Assembly: GCA_937926445.1 (NCBI GenBank)
Contig: CALBAK010000065.1
Coordinates: 1-64,000, forward strand
DNA from: an uncultured Alphaproteobacteria bacterium
Lineage (GTDB): Bacteria; Pseudomonadota; Alphaproteobacteria; Geminicoccales; Geminicoccaceae
Length of the DNA: 64,000 nt
Direction of reading: 5' to 3'
How positions within the stretch are numbered: the stretch's first letter is position 1; each line of letters opens with the position of its first letter. Positions 62,404 through 64,000 of the stretch are shown piece by piece. The notes below the pieces were generated by a model. The model saw only the letters and a list, made by a program, of their open reading frames with translations, had not been told where the DNA came from and did no database searches. The translations under genes were made by a program, and so were the position numbers.

Positions 62404-63684
62404 CTAGCGGTAGAGGAGGTCGACGAGGAAGAGGGGAATGGCGGGAACGTAGGTCACGAGCAAGAGCACGAGGAGCAGCACGCCTATGAAGGGGAGGTTC
62501 CAGCGGCTGACCGCCCAGATGTCGGCCCTGGCGATCGAGCAGGCGGTCATGAGCACGCTCGCGACGGGCGGGGTCTGCTGGCCGATCGCGATGTTCAAGG
62601 TGACGACCAGGCCGAAATGGACCGGGTCGATGCCGACCGCGCGCACGATCGGCATGACGATCGGCACGACCAGGACGATCGCCGCGGCACCGTGCAGGAA
62701 GCAGCCGAGCACCAAGAAGAGGAGGTTCAAGAGCGCGAGCACCGCCCAGGGCTCGGCGGTGAGAGCGGTGATCGCCCGGGCGAGGGCCTGCGGGATGCGG
62801 GCTTCGGTGAGATACTCGCCGAGCAGCGCCGAGGTCGCGATGAGCAGCATCACGACCGCGGTCTGCACCACCCCGTCGCGCGCGCCGTCCAGGATCGCCC
62901 GAAACGACAGCTCGCGATAGAGCGCGCCCACGAAGAGCGCCGCCACGACGGCGAGGCCGGCGGCCTCGGTCGCGGTCACGAGGCCCGTGAAGATTCCGCC
63001 CAGGATGATCGCCGGCAGAAGGAGCGCCCAGCCGGCTTCGCGGGTTGCGGTCCAGAGCCGGCAGAGATCGAAGGCCTGCTCGACCGGAAAGCCGTAGCGG
63101 CGGGCGTAGAAGGCGCAGAGCAGCATCATGAGGGCGCCACCCAGAAAGCCCGGGACGAAACCCGCGACGAACAGCTGGACCACCGAAGCGTCGGCCATGA
63201 CCGCGTAGAGGATCATGGGGATGCTGGGTGGGACGACGATCGCGAGGCTCGCCGAGCTCGAGGTGACCGCGGCCGCGAACGCCTTGGGATAGCCGCGCCG
63301 CTCCATGGCCGGAAGGAGCACCGAGCCGAGGGCCGCCACATCCGCTACCGCCGAGCCCGAGATCTCGGCGAAGAAGAGCGAGGCCGCGACGTTGACCATG
63401 GCGAGCCCGCCGCGCACGAAGCCCACGAGGGCGGAGGCGAGGGCCACGAGCCGGCGGGTGATGCCGGCCGTGTTCATGATCGTGCCGGCCAGCACGAAGA
63501 GCGGGATGGCGAGGAGCGGGAAGTTGGTCGAGGCGCTGAAGAGGGTCACCGCGCTCGTGACCAGGGAGTCGAAGCCCTGCGCCGCCCAGAAGGCGCCGAG
63601 CGCGAGGATTGCGAGCGCGACCGCGATCGGCACGTCGAGCAGGACGAGCACGATCAGAAAGAGCAGGAGCAGGAGCCCGTTCAT
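62404..63684 (-). CDS. TRAP transporter large permease (DctM)
   Basis: 426 residues from ATG 63684, overlapping the small-permease stop (ATGA). Twelve or so hydrophobic segments and the DctM motifs FAEISGSAVADVAALGSVLLPAMERRGY and AAAVTSSSASLAIVVPPSIPMILYAV are present. It carries organic acids across the inner membrane using the sodium gradient, with a periplasmic binding protein (DctP) that must lie to the right of this window. Confidence 0.94.
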   Translation of the reverse strand: MNGLLLLLFLIVLVLLDVPIAVALAILALGAFWAAQGFDSLVTSAVTLFSASTNFPLLAIPLFVLAGTIMNTAGITRRLVALASALVGFVRGGLAMVNVAASLFFAEISGSAVADVAALGSVLLPAMERRGYPKAFAAAVTSSSASLAIVVPPSIPMILYAVMADASVVQLFVAGFVPGFLGGALMMLLCAFYARRYGFPVEQAFDLCRLWTATREAGWALLLPAIILGGIFTGLVTATEAAGLAVVAALFVGALYRELSFRAILDGARDGVVQTAVVMLLIATSALLGEYLTEARIPQALARAITALTAEPWAVLALLNLLFLVLGCFLHGAAAIVLVVPIVMPIVRAVGIDPVHFGLVVTLNIAIGQQTPPVASVLMTACSIARADIWAVSRWNLPFIGVLLLVLLLVTYVPAIPLFLVDLLYR

Positions 63685-64000
63685 CGCGCGCCCTCGACCG
63701 ACACCCGCTCGCGATCGAACGCGGCGGCCCCTCGGCGCGCTTCGGCGAGCCGCTCGGGCAGCGTCAGGAGCTCGGCCAGGACGAACAGAGCGGCGGCGAT
63801 CGGAATCGCCGACTGGCTCACGCCGACCGTGAGCCAGGGCAGGGTGACGAGCCGTTCGTCGCCCAGGATCGCCACGGTCTGCCAGCCGAACCAAGCGATC
63901 AGGCCCATGGCGCCGCAAACGAACGCGGCACGGAGGAGGACGAGCGGGACCCGTAGCCCCGGCGGGGCCAGGGCCACGAGGTCCGGCATGCCGAGATGAG
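63681..64000 (-). CDS. TRAP transporter small permease (DctQ), partial
   Basis: The visible 105 codons are the C-terminal part of a DctQ subunit: HLGMPDLVALAPPGLRVPLV, a transmembrane helix (AAFVCGAMGLIAWFGWQTVAIL), TVGVSQSAIPIAAALFVLAELL and a basic tail. The segment HLG before the ATG at 63989 is the usual loop preceding the third helix in this family, so the ATG is internal and the gene continues past the right edge. DctQ couples DctM to the binding protein. Confidence 0.82.
   Translation of the reverse strand, partial: HLGMPDLVALAPPGLRVPLVLLRAAFVCGAMGLIAWFGWQTVAILGDERLVTLPWLTVGVSQSAIPIAAALFVLAELLTLPERLAEARRGAAAFDRERVSVEGAR

Overview
The window is a stretch of a very GC-rich (roughly 70%) alphaproteobacterial chromosome. 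The evidence is the gene order rpmH-rnpA-yidD-yidC-engB-argB, the gapA/zapA/5-formyl-THF cyclo-ligase neighbourhood, the pgk-fbaB order, an Azospirillum-like phenylpyruvate decarboxylase and an ornithine decarboxylase of alphaproteobacterial type. Rhodospirillales/Geminicoccales-like is my best guess; nothing in the window fixes the genus. Nearly all genes use G/C third positions, GTG and TTG starts are common, and many neighbours overlap by 1 or 4 bases (ATGA, GTGA, TTGA, TGATG).

Layout. 0-6.4 kb: end of a DUF2237 gene, a small exported protein, a fused two-ATPase peptide ABC protein, and two RTX calcium-binding proteins flanking an L,D-transpeptidase. 6.4-13.2 kb: a leader plus ornithine decarboxylase, then a translationally coupled pair (phenylpyruvate/indolepyruvate decarboxylase and a PlsC-acyl-activating fusion), remains of a LysR gene and a small cytochrome c. 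13.3-17.4 kb: housekeeping cluster argB-engB-yidC-yidD-rnpA-rpmH, all leftward. 17.6-25.2 kb: a DUF547 protein, a histidine kinase, a lipoprotein, a type I secretion ABC/HlyD pair (no TolC) and an RlmI-type rRNA methyltransferase. 25.4-30.2 kb: a diheme cytochrome interrupted by TGA, a HisKA-only protein, YmdB, 5-formyl-THF cyclo-ligase, a probable 6S RNA, zapA, DUF4164 and gapA. 30.4-37.4 kb: LpxH-like phosphoesterase, the betaine-lipid genes btaA and btaB, pgk, an unknown, fbaB, a ThiE-like protein and an inositol-phosphatase-type enzyme. 37.5-43.4 kb: GMC oxidoreductase, UlaG-like hydrolase, MFS carrier, EF-hand protein, and an amino-acid-type ABC permease and binding protein. 43.4-57.1 kb: trehalose genes and a peptide/DUF1446 catabolic cluster. 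57.2-64 kb: cold-shock protein, SDR, a DUF4405 membrane protein and a catabolic operon (TRAP transporter, enoyl-CoA hydratase, CaiB CoA-transferase, PdxA2).

The most striking property is the clustering of broken genes between 43.4 and 56.05 kb. Seven of twelve protein genes there (otsA, GH15, class III aminotransferase, C45 hydrolase, oppF, oppB, peptide-binding protein) carry frameshifts, in-frame stops or internal deletions. Genes on both sides are almost all intact. The lesions sit in otherwise well-preserved codons, so this is either very recent gene decay or a locally poor consensus sequence. Two further broken loci lie outside: the diheme cytochrome at 25.4 kb and the LysR remnant at 12.5 kb.

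Two themes look functional. The first is an envelope/secretion theme: RTX proteins, type I export, L,D-transpeptidase, YidC/YidD and betaine lipids. The second is aromatic/organic-acid catabolism: IpdC plus acyl-activating fusion, GMC oxidase, and TRAP/CaiB/hydratase.
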